A stretch of 33,640 nt of DNA from the NCBI GenBank assembly GCA_900752815.1, contig CAADWS010000200.1, forward strand, positions 1 through 33,640, written 5' to 3'. The DNA is from Bacteroidaceae bacterium. Its GTDB lineage: Bacteria > Bacteroidota > Bacteroidia > Bacteroidales > Bacteroidaceae. The notes under the pieces are model-generated. The model saw nothing but the letters and a program-made list of their open reading frames with translations. It made no database searches and was not told the origin of the DNA. This document shows, one piece after another, positions 16,451-25,572 of the stretch (its first letter is position 1; every line of letters starts with the position of its first letter). The position numbers and the translations under genes were made by a program.

Positions 16451-18715
16451 ATGATAAAAAAAATTCTGACCTTCTCCCTTCTCCTGCTCTGGAGCTGTGC
16501 ATCCCTGCCGGCACAGACCGAGGCAGCCTACCGCCTCATTGAACGCATGGCCCCCGGCTACAGCAAGCAGTTTCTGCTGGAACAGATTCCTGCGGAAAAC
16601 GGTGCCGATGTCTACGAAATCGGCAGCAAGGACGGCAAAGTGCTGCTCCGCGGCAACAATCCCGTGGCAATGGCTACTGCCTTCAACCAGTATCTGAAAT
16701 ACACCTGCAACGCCCATGTCTCCTGGATGGGCGACCACATGGACCTGCCCCGCAAGCTGCCCCTGCCCGAAAAGACCACCCACAATACCATCAACGGAAA
16801 ATACCGCGTCTATTTCAACTACTGCACCCTCAGCTATTCCGCCGCCTGGTGGGACTGGGAACGCTGGCAGCGCGAAATCGACTACATGGCCATGAATTCC
16901 ATCAACACGCCGCTTTCGGTCATCGGTCTGGAGGCGGTGTGGTATAACACGCTGCTCCGCTTCAAATTCACCGACGAGGAAGCCCGCAGCTTTCTGGCCG
17001 GTCCTGCCCATTTTGCCTGGCAATGGATGCAGAACCTGCAAAGCTACGGCGGACCGCTGCCCATGTCGTGGATTCAGAAGCACATCGAACTGGGACGGAA
17101 AATCATCGACCGCCAGCTCGAACTGGGCATGCGCTCCATCCAGCAAGGCTTCTCGGGCTATGTGCCACGCTAGCTGAAGGACAAATATCCCGAAGCCCGC
17201 ATCAAGGCACAGCCCTCATGGTGCGGATTCCAGGGTGCGGCACAGCTCGACCCCACCGACCCGCTCTTCCAGGAGCTGGGCCGCGCTTTCCTTGAGGAAG
17301 AGCAGAAACTCTTCGGCACCCACGGCCTCTATGCCGCCGACCCCTTCCACGAAAGCGCTCCACCGGTCAACACGCCGGAATACCTGAATGCCGTAGGCAA
17401 ATCGATTGACCACCTGTTCCGCAGTTTCGACCCTTCTTCCATCTGGGTCATGCAAGCCTGGAGCCTGCGCGAGCCCATCGTCAAGGCCGTGGCGAAAGAG
17501 CGGCTGCTCATTCTCGACCTCAACGGGGCGAAATGCCAGAAGGCCAACGCCTTCTGGGGTTATCCCGCCGTAGCCGGCAATCTGCACAACTTCGGCGGTC
17601 GCGTCAACATGCACGGCGACATGCACCTGCTCGCGTCCAACCAATATGCCAACGCGGTGAAGAAATCGCCCAACATCTGCGGCAGCGGACTCTTCATGGA
17701 GGCCATCGAGCAGAACCCGCTCTATTACGAACTGGCTTTTGAAATGCCGCTCCACCGCGGACAGGTCAATCTGGACGAATGGCTCCGCCGCTATGCAGAG
17801 CGCCGCTACGGCCTGCCGGCCGACCACTCCACAGCCGCCCTCCAGCTCCTGATTGAAGGTCCCTACCGGCCGGGCACCAACGGCACGGAGCGCAGCTCCA
17901 TCATTGCCGCACGGCCTGCCGTCAACGTCAAGAAGTCCGGCCCCAACACCGGGCTCGGCATCCCCTACGACCCGCAACTGCTGCTCCGCGCCCAGGAACT
18001 CCTGCTGCGGGATGCCCGCCGCCTGAAGTCGTCGGACGCCTACCGCTTCGACATCGTCGACCTGCAACGGCAAATCCAGACCAATCTGGGACAGGCCGTC
18101 CACAAGGCTGCCGCCAATGCCTTCAAGCAGGGCGACCGTGAAGCCTTCCGCCTGCACAGCGGACGCTTCCTCCAGCTGCTGCTCGACACCGACGAACTGC
18201 TCCGCACCCGCCGCGAGTTCAACTTCGACCGCTGGATTACGGAGGCCCGTTCCTGGGGCGACACACCCGAAGAAAAAAATCTCTTCGAGCGCGACGCCAC
18301 CACGCTTGTCACCATCTGGGGTCCCGACGAAAAACCGCTCATCTTCGACTATTCCTGGCGCGAATGGACCGGCCTCATCGCCAACTTCTACTACGTGCGC
18401 TGGAAGAAATTCTACGACATGCTCGACGAGCATCTGGAAAAAGGTATCCCCTATTCCGAAGAAAACCTGCCACAGGTATACGGCCGCGAAGCCTTCCGCG
18501 CCAACAGTTTCTACGAACAGCTGGCCGACTGGGAAATGGACTTCACCCGGCAGACGGAAAAAGCCCGCACCCCGCTAGTCAAGGGCGACGAACTGAAAAC
18601 GGTGAAGCGCCTCTACGCCACCTACAGCCGGCTGGCACAGGAATATTACGGTGCCGGACAGGGAGCCGACAAAATCAAGAAAGAAAAAACCTACGAAAAT
18701 CTGGGAGGAAAATAA
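16451..18715 (+). pseudogene. GH89 alpha-N-acetylglucosaminidase interrupted by an in-frame TAG
   Basis: One reading frame of 755 codons runs from ATG 16451 to TAA 18713-18715, broken only by TAG at codon 241 (17171-17173). Both sides match one GH89 (NAGLU-like) protein. It has a signal peptide, an N-terminal alpha/beta domain (residues ~25-100) and the start of the catalytic barrel (YFNYCTLSYSAAWWDWERWQREIDYMAMNSIN). After the stop come KDKYPEARIKAQPSWCGF, ADPFHESAPP (catalytic acid region) and GNLHNFGGRVNMHGD. The expected product would exo-hydrolyse terminal alpha-linked GlcNAc from mucin or heparan-type glycans. No frameshift or other lesion is seen and codon use stays normal, so the change is recent, a sequencing error, or suppressed. 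Four other genes here (priA, the CDF gene, the hydrolase and tcdA) end in TAG, so TAG is not a sense codon in this genome. Confidence 0.88.
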
Positions 18716-18720
18716 ACAGC

Positions 18721-18758
18721 AGTTCCGGTTGCCGACCCGCAACCGGAACTTTTCTTTT
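18721..18758 (+). terminator. Terminator of the GH89 gene
   Basis: AGTTCCGGTTGC (18721-18732) pairs perfectly with GCAACCGGAACT (18739-18750) around a 6-base loop, followed by TTTCTTTT. It lies six bases after the GH89 stop codon. Confidence 0.85.
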
Positions 18759-18860
18759 GCCCCCGTCCTCCGCCTTCGCCCGCACCGCAAGTCCCCTGCC
18801 GTCCTCTCCCTCCCGGTCGCCCGGCGCTACCCCCGGCCGGCGGTCTCCGCAGGCGGGAAA

Positions 18861-18952
18861 AACACTCAGTACTTTAGAAAAAACTGTCAGTACTTTAGGA
18901 AAAACACTCAGTACTTTTGTTTTTCCTGTCAGTACTTTTGTAAAAAGGCCGC
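18861..18952 (+). repeat. Four-copy tandem repeat with exact 21-bp phasing (locus 2)
   Basis: TCAGTACTTT begins at 18866, 18887, 18908 and 18929, exactly 21 bases apart each time. Units alternate in the bases before the core (ACACTCAG, ACTGTCAG, ACACTCAG, CCTGTCAG), giving a 42-base higher-order unit repeated twice. The core AGTACT is itself palindromic. Units three and four carry TACTTTTG, a formal match to the -7 consensus TAnnTTTG. The same unit occurs at 1705-1746 and, on the minus strand, at 27399-27337. Confidence 0.85.
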
Positions 18953-19104
18953 ATCCGGCCCGCCTCATCCCCCTCTGCGACGATGCGCCGCAGCCCTCTC
19001 CGCAGACCGCCGGAAAGGCCTGCCATCCGTCTGCACAAGCATTCTTTTCTCCGTTTTAGAATTATCCGGACGGCATTCGCGGAACTTTTCTCAAAATAAA
19101 TTCG

Positions 19105-19112
19105 TACATTCG
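19105..19112 (+). promoter_or_regulatory. Sulfotransferase -7 element
   Basis: TACATTCG is one base from TAnnTTTG and lies 24 bases before the ATG. No -33 TTTG is visible. Confidence 0.45.
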
Positions 19113-19136
19113 CAATCAAATACAAACCACAACAAC

Positions 19137-20243
19137 ATGGGACTCTTAGAATTCAGCAAACTCCCCATCAACACCCTCGTCGGTGCTGACTGGAAAACCT
19201 TCAAGGCCATCACCGACGGACGGCAAATCGACCGGCCCTGGCGCAACAAATACTATCTGACCAAGGCCATATGCCGGCTGCTCTCCACCCTCGTTCCGCT
19301 ACAGAACCGCCGCTACAACCGGATGCTGGCCCAGCAACCGCTCGAACAGGCACCGGTATTCATCCTCGGCCACTGGCGGTCGGGCACCACGTTCGTGCAC
19401 AACGTGCTCTCGTGCGACAAGCACTTCGGCTACACCACCACGTATCAGACCGTGTTCCCGCACCTCATGATGGTGGGCCAGTCGTTCTTCAAGAAGACCA
19501 TGGCATGGCTCATGCCCGACAAGCGCCCCACCGACAACATGGAGCTGGCCGTCGACCTGCCGCAGGAGGAGGAATTCGCCCTTTCGAACATGATGCCCTA
19601 CACCTACTACAACTTCTGGTTCCTGCCGAAATACCAGCAGGAATATTGCGACAAATACATGACCTTCAAGGACATTACACCGGAGGAACTGAAGGTATGG
19701 GAAGAAACGTTTACCAAGCTCATCAAGATTTCGCTCTGGAACACCGGCGGCACGCAGTATCTCTCCAAGAATCCGCCCCACACGGGCCGCGTGCGCGAAC
19801 TCGTCAAGATGTTCCCCAACGCCAAGTTCATCTATCTGATGCGCAATCCCTACACCGTGTTCGAATCGACCCGGTCGTTCTTCACCAACACCATACAGCC
19901 GCTCAAACTGCAGGAATTCAGCAACGAACAGATAGAAGAAAACATCCTGAGCATCTACACCCAGCTCTATCAGCAATATGAAGCCGACAAGCACCTCATC
20001 CCCGAAGGCAACCTGATTGAAGTGAAGTTTGAAGACTTTGAAGCCGACGCGCTGGGCATGACCCGCAAAATCTACGAAACGCTCGGACTGCCGGGCTGGA
20101 ACGAGGCACAGACGGCCATCGAGCAGTATGTAGGCTCAAAGAAAGGCTACAAGAAGAACAAATACAAATATGACGACCGCACCGTCGAACTGGTGGAGAA
20201 GCACTGGAAATTTGCGCTCGACCAGTGGGGCTACCACCTGTAA
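19137..20243 (+). CDS. PAPS-dependent sulfotransferase
   Basis: The 368-residue protein starts at ATG 19137 and has no signal peptide, so it should act in the cytosol. The 5'-phosphosulfate loop is GHWRSGTTFVHN (Gly78-Asn89). The 3'-phosphate-binding site is Arg236 and Ser244 in LMRNPYTVFES with the canonical spacing. These bind PAPS and transfer sulfate to a hydroxyl or amine acceptor. The overall form (LEFSKLPINTL at the N-terminus, VDLPQEEEFALSNM, YTYYNFWF and KKGYKKNKYKY near the end) is what I recall of a conserved Bacteroidales group. Sterol or lipid acceptors are known for some gut Bacteroides sulfotransferases, but I cannot place this one. It follows its own promoter and is 56 bases before the mutarotase, probably cotranscribed. 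Confidence 0.9.
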   Translation: MGLLEFSKLPINTLVGADWKTFKAITDGRQIDRPWRNKYYLTKAICRLLSTLVPLQNRRYNRMLAQQPLEQAPVFILGHWRSGTTFVHNVLSCDKHFGYTTTYQTVFPHLMMVGQSFFKKTMAWLMPDKRPTDNMELAVDLPQEEEFALSNMMPYTYYNFWFLPKYQQEYCDKYMTFKDITPEELKVWEETFTKLIKISLWNTGGTQYLSKNPPHTGRVRELVKMFPNAKFIYLMRNPYTVFESTRSFFTNTIQPLKLQEFSNEQIEENILSIYTQLYQQYEADKHLIPEGNLIEVKFEDFEADALGMTRKIYETLGLPGWNEAQTAIEQYVGSKKGYKKNKYKYDDRTVELVEKHWKFALDQWGYHL

Positions 20244-20299
20244 ACGGTCCGCAGCGGCCACGACGATGCCCGATACCGACAACCTTATATCTTAAAACC

Positions 20300-21169
20300 A
20301 TGATTACCATAAAAAACGAAGAACTCGAATTTACCGTCAACCCCTATGGGGCCGAAGGTGTCAGTCTGCGCGACGTGAAGACCGGCCACGAATACTGGTG
20401 GCACGGCGACCCTGCCTACTGGGAAGGGCATGCCCCCATTCTTTTCCCCGCCGTGGGCGGACACTGGAACGGCACCTACCGTTATGAAGGCCGCGAATAT
20501 GCCATGCCCAAGCACGGCTTTGTGCGGCAGCGCCTCTGGAACGTAGCCGAAGAAGGTCCCGACTACGTGAGCTTCAGCTATGAACTGCAGCCCGACGACC
20601 TGGCCATCTACCCCTTCCCCTGCACCGTCTGCGTGGACTACCGGTTGGAAGGCCGGCGCCTCAAGGCCACCTTCACCGTGCGCAATCAGGGCACGAAGAC
20701 CATGTATTTCCAAATGGGCGGACACCCCGGTTTCGTGCTCGACGACTTCCGCGAAGACGTGCCCGTGAGCGGCTATCTGCGCTTCGAGGGCGACGCCCGG
20801 TCGCTGCTGCGCGCAGGCGAACAGGGCTGCACCGAACCCGAGCGCTACCCCGTGCCCATGACGGCCGACGGACTTGTGCCCATCTGCGTTGACACCTTTG
20901 CCAACGAAGCACTTATCCTGGACCGCCAAATCACGGCAGCCACCCTGTTGCGCGTAGACGGCACCCCCGTGGCCCGCGTGGAAAGCGACGCGCCGGTCTG
21001 GCTGTTCTGGTCGCCCCAAGGAGTACACGCACCTTTCGTCTGCGCCGAACCCTGGTACGGACTCTGCGACCGCATCGGCTTCGACGGACAACTGCACGAG
21101 CGCCAGTTCATCAACCGGCTGGAAGCCGGAGCCGACTGGCAGGGCGGATATGCCGTCGACATCTACTGA
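20300..21169 (+). CDS. Aldose 1-epimerase (mutarotase) family protein
   Basis: The 289-residue protein starts at ATG 20300 with ITIKNEELEFTVNPYGAEGVSL, a typical N-terminus for the YeaD/LacX-type branch of galactose mutarotases. The expected active-site residues are visible: His72 in PKHGFVR, His142 in GGHPGF and Glu250 in AEPWYG. The family interconverts alpha and beta anomers of hexoses or hexose phosphates, and this short branch often has unknown substrates. It is cytosolic. It sits downstream of the sulfotransferase on the same strand with no terminator between, and ends before a 48-bp palindrome that separates it from the convergent hydrolase. Confidence 0.9.
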   Translation: MITIKNEELEFTVNPYGAEGVSLRDVKTGHEYWWHGDPAYWEGHAPILFPAVGGHWNGTYRYEGREYAMPKHGFVRQRLWNVAEEGPDYVSFSYELQPDDLAIYPFPCTVCVDYRLEGRRLKATFTVRNQGTKTMYFQMGGHPGFVLDDFREDVPVSGYLRFEGDARSLLRAGEQGCTEPERYPVPMTADGLVPICVDTFANEALILDRQITAATLLRVDGTPVARVESDAPVWLFWSPQGVHAPFVCAEPWYGLCDRIGFDGQLHERQFINRLEAGADWQGGYAVDIY

Positions 21170-21217
21170 TTCCACCGCCTGGTGCCCCTCTCCCTTCGGG
21201 CAGCACAGGCCGAAACA

Positions 21218-21265
21218 ATAAGCCAGGGGGCAGAAAACCAATTGGTTTTCTGCCCCCTGGCTTAT
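21218..21265. terminator. 48-bp perfect palindrome between convergent genes
   Basis: The two 24-base halves, 21218-21241 and 21242-21265, are exact reverse complements, with AATT at the centre. In RNA this gives a stem of about 22 bp with a minimal loop from either strand. CCCTTTCC follows on the plus strand, so a proper T-run is missing. Its place between two convergent genes suggests a bidirectional terminator. Confidence 0.7.
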
Positions 21266-21328
21266 CCCTTTCCGCTCTCCGGCCGAATGCGCCCGTCCGT
21301 CCCGGAGCAGACGCCGGGAAAGGCTGGC

Positions 21329-22279
21329 CTACCGGTCCAGCCATGTTTCTGCAAACCGGCCCACCCTCCGGGTATATTCCTCCGGATACATCTTGTAGGA
21401 ATGCGCGTGGTCAACTCCTTCGGTCACCCAGAGTTCCTTCGGTTCGGGTTTGGCGTCATACAATTCATATACCATCCAGGTGGGAACGTAATCATCCTTG
21501 TCGCCGTGAATGAAAAACATCGGCAACCGGCAGCCGGCCACCTGCCGCAGCGCCGAAGCCTCCTTGAAGTTCCAGCCGTAACGGGCCTGGCATACCCATC
21601 CCGCCGTGTAGAGCAGCGGAAACGCCGGCAGGCCGAACTGTCCCTTGAGTTCCTTGGAAAATTGCTCCCACACGTCGGTGTAGCCGCAGTCGGCCACATA
21701 GCAGCGAACAAAGTCGGGCACCGAATCGCCGGAAACCATCATCGTGGTGGCTGCCCCCATCGAAATGCCATGCACCACAGCCCGCACGCTGTCGCCGAAA
21801 AGCGCCGGCACTTCGCCGAGCCATTGCTCCACGTCCTTACGGTCGAGCCAGCCCATCTGGATGGCCTCACCGTCGGAAAGTCCGGCATGGCGCAAGTCGG
21901 GCAACAGTATATTGTATCCCAGTCCGGCATGATAGAGATAGCCGATATGAAGCATCCGCACGGCATTGTCGGTATAGCCGTGCACGATGACGGCCGTGCG
22001 CCGCGTAGGCCGCGGAGCCCGCACATAAAGCGCATGGAGCCGGGCTCCGTCGGGAGCCGTGACAAACGTATCGCGCAACGCGCCGCAGGCCCGCAGGCTG
22101 TCGGTCCAAGGCACCAACTGCGGATACTCCTCCAGCATCCGTTTTTCCGACACGGCCACGTCTTCCTTCTCGGGGCAGAGCGCATAATTCACCATATACA
22201 CACTGGCACCCGCAAGCAGGACTGCCAGCACCGCAACAGTCACGGCAACAGCCGTCACCACTTTGTTTCTCCGTTTCAT
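21329..22279 (-). CDS. Membrane-anchored alpha/beta hydrolase
   Basis: The 316-residue protein has one N-terminal hydrophobic helix (residues 7-29, VVTAVAVTVAVLAVLLAGASVYM) preceded by MKRRNK, giving a signal-anchor or uncleaved signal peptide. The hydrolase domain shows the oxyanion segment IVHGYTDN, nucleophile Ser173 in HGISMGA, Asp262 in IHGDKDDYVP and His291 in VDHAHS, a complete Ser-Asp-His triad. The family members (BAAT/PhoPQ-related and BEM46-like) are esterases or peptidases acting at the membrane; the substrate is unknown. It ends with TAG. It lies 123 bases after tcdA on the same strand, with no obvious terminator in between, so the two could be cotranscribed. Confidence 0.88.
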   Translation of the reverse strand: MKRRNKVVTAVAVTVAVLAVLLAGASVYMVNYALCPEKEDVAVSEKRMLEEYPQLVPWTDSLRACGALRDTFVTAPDGARLHALYVRAPRPTRRTAVIVHGYTDNAVRMLHIGYLYHAGLGYNILLPDLRHAGLSDGEAIQMGWLDRKDVEQWLGEVPALFGDSVRAVVHGISMGAATTMMVSGDSVPDFVRCYVADCGYTDVWEQFSKELKGQFGLPAFPLLYTAGWVCQARYGWNFKEASALRQVAGCRLPMFFIHGDKDDYVPTWMVYELYDAKPEPKELWVTEGVDHAHSYKMYPEEYTRRVGRFAETWLDR

Positions 22280-22402
22280 CTCTTACCGTTTTTTTATTAT
22301 GCTTTTTCGTTTTTCGGCCACGACGTCCGCTCTTCCGTTCCGCTGGCCCGTTCTCCCGCGACACTGCCGGAAGGGCCGCTGCCGGTCAGTCCATGGCCAC
22401 GA

Positions 22403-23110
22403 CTACAGCCGTTCCAGCACATACTGGGCGAGGAAGCAGCCGAAGGTTGCCGGCATGTAGCTCACGGTGCCGGCTGTTGTCTTCTTGTTGCGCTCGCCTT
22501 CCACCCGCAGCAGAGCCTCCCGGTCGGCCTGCTGCGTACAGAACACGACGGGCAGTTTCCGCCCCTTGAGTCCCGCCTTTGCCAGTCCGGCGCGCACACT
22601 CTTGCTCAATCCGCAATGATAGGTTTCGCCGATATCGGCAAAGCGTATCTGCGTAATGTCGGTTTTGGCTCCCGCCCCCATCGACGAGACGATGCGCTGA
22701 CGGCGGCGCAGGGCCGCGGCCAGCAGGGCCACCTTCGGGGCAATGGTGTCGATGGCGTCGACCACAAAGTCGAACTCGGCGCTGCCGAGCAGTTCGTCCA
22801 CCTGTTCAGGCTCCAGATATTCGGGGCGCAAGGTCAGTTTCACTTCAGGATTGATATCGAGGAATCGCTTCGCCAGGACTTCCACCTTCGGCTGTCCTAC
22901 GGTGGAATGGAGCGCCGGCAACTGCCGGTTGATATTGCTTTCCGCCACACAGTCGGCATCGACCAGCGTCAGCGCCCCCACTCCGGCGCGGCAAAGCATT
23001 TCGGCGGCATAGGCTCCCACACCGCCGGTGCCGACCACCAGTACGTGAGCGGCCTCAATGCGCCGCATCTTTTCTTCCCCATAAAGCAGACAGGTTCGTT
23101 GTTGCCACAT
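22403..23110 (-). CDS. tcdA: tRNA threonylcarbamoyladenosine dehydratase (TcdA/CsdL)
   Basis: From ATG 23110 the product is 235 residues; an in-frame ATG at 23209 would add 33 residues unlike the family and is rejected. It starts with WQQRTCLLYGEEKMRRIEAA and then VVGTGGVGAYAAEML, the ThiF/E1-type nucleotide-binding motif. LVDADCVAESNINRQLPAL, VDAIDTIAPKVAL and the late SMGAGAKTDITQIRFADI follow. TcdA uses ATP to cyclise t6A at position 37 of ANN-decoding tRNAs to the hydantoin ct6A. TsaE, needed for t6A itself, is encoded 3.5 kb away. The gene ends with TAG. Confidence 0.93.
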   Translation of the reverse strand: MWQQRTCLLYGEEKMRRIEAAHVLVVGTGGVGAYAAEMLCRAGVGALTLVDADCVAESNINRQLPALHSTVGQPKVEVLAKRFLDINPEVKLTLRPEYLEPEQVDELLGSAEFDFVVDAIDTIAPKVALLAAALRRRQRIVSSMGAGAKTDITQIRFADIGETYHCGLSKSVRAGLAKAGLKGRKLPVVFCTQQADREALLRVEGERNKKTTAGTVSYMPATFGCFLAQYVLERL

Positions 23111-23228
23111 CTTCTTCTTGTTTAATAAAAAATCCGATGCAGTCCGGCAGCACCACCTCCCGAAGGAAGCGCCGAAGGACCGGGCAACCCGGTGAACACC
23201 TCCGGCCATGCCGGGACTGCACCCGCCG

Positions 23229-25304
23229 TTAACGCACGCTGACAGGTACGGCCATACGGTTGGAAACCGCCTGTGCCGTTGCCGTTGCCAACTGCATGGG
23301 ATAAATAATCAGCAGATTGTTCATGGAAAAATAGCGCTCAATCTGTTCCGCCAGGTGGTCCATATAATTATGCCGCGAGATGGTTCCCTTGCGGGCTACG
23401 ACAAACACCATCATGTGGTCCTGCTTCGTATTGTGCGCAATAGATATGAAATCGTGCCACTCGTTGTAGACGTGCTGTTCAGCCACAACAGAATAGCGCT
23501 TCCGCTCCCAGTAGGCCTGCAAATCCGCCAGCGTCCCACGCCCGCCATAGGTGTCGACGCGGCAACTCATCTGTGAAGCCAGCAGGGCGATGCGGTCGGC
23601 CCAATGGTGGAATCCCGGCTCAAACTCCGCCTTCCGGGGCACCAGGATGTGCATGTGCCGGATGACATTCTGCGGTCGGCCGGAGCGGGATATGATGATT
23701 TGGTTTTCCACGGCAGCAATGAGGTCGTTCGAAAGTTTTCCGAGGAAATTGTCCGTCAGCCGCGCCTTTTCATGCAGTCCGAGCAAGAGGTCGGAAGCGT
23801 TGTATTCCTTCATGGTGTGCGAAATGCCGCTCGCCACGTTCACCGACCATCGGCTGCGCGTCAACATGCGCACGTTGGCGGTTGCCGCTATGCTCTGCGC
23901 CTCCTCCAGCTGCTTGAGTCCCCTTTCGCGGCTTGCGGGGTCGTCCTCCAACACTACGTGCAGGCCCATGAGTTGCGTGTTCCCCTTGTCCGAACGCATC
24001 ATCAGCGCGGTGTGCACCAGTCCTCTGACCGTATCGGGATTGGAAAGAGCCACCAGAATGCGGTCCTCCACCACCTCTTCTTCCTGTTCCTCCGGTTTTC
24101 CTGCCATCGCCAGCCGGCGGCAGGCATTCTCCGTCACGAACGAACTCACCACGCACGTTACGAGAATGAACATCATCGCGCCGTTCAGCACCTCCTCACC
24201 CAGCAGCAGGCTGCCGTCGGGCAGTACAATCTGATGGCCCACGAGCACTACCGCCAGCGTGGCAGCCGCACGCGAGTTGGTAAGACCGAACATGAGCGGA
24301 CGCTCCGTTGCCGGCATCTTGAAGACGACCTGCGTGACATAGGCTGCCAGCCATTTGCTCACCAGGCCCACAGTAATCATGACTGCCGCCAACAGGAATA
24401 TCCGCCAGTCCTCAATAAAGACATGCACATTAATCAGCATGCCCACACCGATAAGAAAATACGGAATGAAGAGGGCATTGCCCACAAACTCGATATGCTT
24501 CATCAAGGGAGAGGCAGGAGGGATGGAACGGTTGAGCACCAGGCCCACAAGGAAGGCGCCCAGAATGCCTTCCATGCCGACAAACTCCATCAGTCCGGCA
24601 CCCAGGAACACGAGTACGAGCACAAAAATATATTGCACGATGCCATCGTCGTAGCGACGGAAAAAGAGACGGGCCAAACGGGGAAACACCGCCACGATAA
24701 GGGCACCGAGCACCATCACGCGGATGATGAGCCACATCAGGTAGTTGTCGGACGAATGCTCCTTGAACATACCGCCCACCACTGCCAGCACCAGCAATAC
24801 CAGCGTATCGGCCACAATCGTGCCGCCCACGGCAACACTTACGCTCTTCCGCTTCGAGAGGCCGTAGCGCAACACGATGGGATAGGCAATCAGCGTGTGC
24901 GAAGCATACATGGCTGCCATCAGCACGGCAGCCGCCACACCGTAGCCCATCGCCTGGTTCACTCCAAATCCCAGCAACATCGGGAAGAGGAAACTCAGCA
25001 GACCGAGCGTGAGCGCCTGACCCCGGATTTTCTGCACGTCCTGCAGGTTCATCTCCAGGCTGGCCAGGAACATGATGTAATAAAGCCCCACCTTCCCGAA
25101 CAACTCAAAACTGGCATCGCGGTCCAGCAGATGAAAGCCGTGAGGACCTACCAGCACACCGGCAAAAATCATACCGACAATGGCAGGCACCCGCAAACGC
25201 TCCAGCAACATCGGTGCAAAAAGGATGATACCCAACACGAGAAAGAAAATCCAAGTCGGGTCGGTGATGGGAAAATACGTAAGGGTTGTATCCAGCAAAG
25301 TCAT
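23229..25304 (-). CDS. CPA2-type cation:proton antiporter with C-terminal USP-like domain
   Basis: The ATG at 25304 gives 691 residues beginning MTLLDTTLTYFPITDPTWIF; an upstream start at 25427 would add 41 residues with no match to the family. Residues ~15-400 are a Na+/H+ exchanger domain of about 12 membrane helices, with RVPAIVGMIFAGVLVGPHG in an early helix, VAVGGTIVADTLVLLVLAV carrying the conserved Asp, and GAFLVGLVLNRSIPP. Residues ~435-691 form a soluble cytoplasmic region with two universal-stress-protein-like segments (RILVALSNPDTVRGLV and ILVPRKAEFEPGFHHW). It likely exchanges Na+ or K+ for H+ in pH or ion homeostasis. The USP-like tail may sense nucleotide or redox state. It lies upstream of tcdA on the same strand. 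Confidence 0.9.
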   Translation of the reverse strand: MTLLDTTLTYFPITDPTWIFFLVLGIILFAPMLLERLRVPAIVGMIFAGVLVGPHGFHLLDRDASFELFGKVGLYYIMFLASLEMNLQDVQKIRGQALTLGLLSFLFPMLLGFGVNQAMGYGVAAAVLMAAMYASHTLIAYPIVLRYGLSKRKSVSVAVGGTIVADTLVLLVLAVVGGMFKEHSSDNYLMWLIIRVMVLGALIVAVFPRLARLFFRRYDDGIVQYIFVLVLVFLGAGLMEFVGMEGILGAFLVGLVLNRSIPPASPLMKHIEFVGNALFIPYFLIGVGMLINVHVFIEDWRIFLLAAVMITVGLVSKWLAAYVTQVVFKMPATERPLMFGLTNSRAAATLAVVLVGHQIVLPDGSLLLGEEVLNGAMMFILVTCVVSSFVTENACRRLAMAGKPEEQEEEVVEDRILVALSNPDTVRGLVHTALMMRSDKGNTQLMGLHVVLEDDPASRERGLKQLEEAQSIAATANVRMLTRSRWSVNVASGISHTMKEYNASDLLLGLHEKARLTDNFLGKLSNDLIAAVENQIIISRSGRPQNVIRHMHILVPRKAEFEPGFHHWADRIALLASQMSCRVDTYGGRGTLADLQAYWERKRYSVVAEQHVYNEWHDFISIAHNTKQDHMMVFVVARKGTISRHNYMDHLAEQIERYFSMNNLLIIYPMQLATATAQAVSNRMAVPVSVR

Positions 25305-25486
25305 TATCGTTACCTGTTTATATAAATGTATAGGAAAACGCTGCAACCCCATCCGGCAGGAAACGGGCCGCAGACTCTTTTCCAGAGAAGGGCAACCTGC
25401 TGCAAGCAGCTGTCCCCGAACAAGCACTTTGACTACAAAGTAACGAAAAACTTTGCAAATAAAGACAGTTATCCCGCAAAATGTTA

Positions 25487-25494
25487 TAATTTTG
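25487..25494 (+). promoter_or_regulatory. asd -7 element
   Basis: TAATTTTG fits TAnnTTTG and predicts a leader of about 75 bases. A TTTG at 25452-25455 is too far upstream (31-base spacer) to be a standard -33 box. Confidence 0.45.
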
Positions 25495-25572
25495 CAACCA
25501 AATAGCAGGCGCGTGAGCCCCGCAGCATCAGGCGCCTTACCGAATCAGAAACCATTAACTGACAGAAAGAAT

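Larger units (their letters stand above)
18716..19136. other. 421-base intergenic region
   Basis: It contains the GH89 terminator (18721-18758), the four-copy 21-bp array (18861-18952) and the sulfotransferase promoter (19105-19112). The rest shows no gene. Open frames that cross it are extensions of shadow frames, and through the array they simply translate the repeat as a heptapeptide. Confidence 0.7.

Noticed and set aside
17171..17173. Programmed amber recoding (pyrrolysine or suppressor) in the GH89 gene
   Set aside because: priA, the CDF gene, the hydrolase and tcdA end in TAG, no recoding structure is apparent after the stop, and no suppressor tRNA is in the window.
18861..18952. CRISPR array
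   Set aside because: The period is 21 bases with no unique spacers between repeats, and no cas gene is near.
18861..18952. Heptapeptide-repeat coding sequence through the 21-bp array
   Set aside because: The frames are open only because 21 is divisible by three; none has a start codon or a link to a real gene.
22403..23209. Extended 268-residue form of TcdA from ATG 23209
   Set aside because: The extra 33 residues are Arg/Cys-rich and unlike the family; ATG 23110 gives the expected N-terminus.
23604..25325. A 573-codon plus-strand frame opposite the antiporter
   Set aside because: It is His/Gln/Arg-rich antisense translation of a well-supported membrane protein gene, with no recognisable domain.
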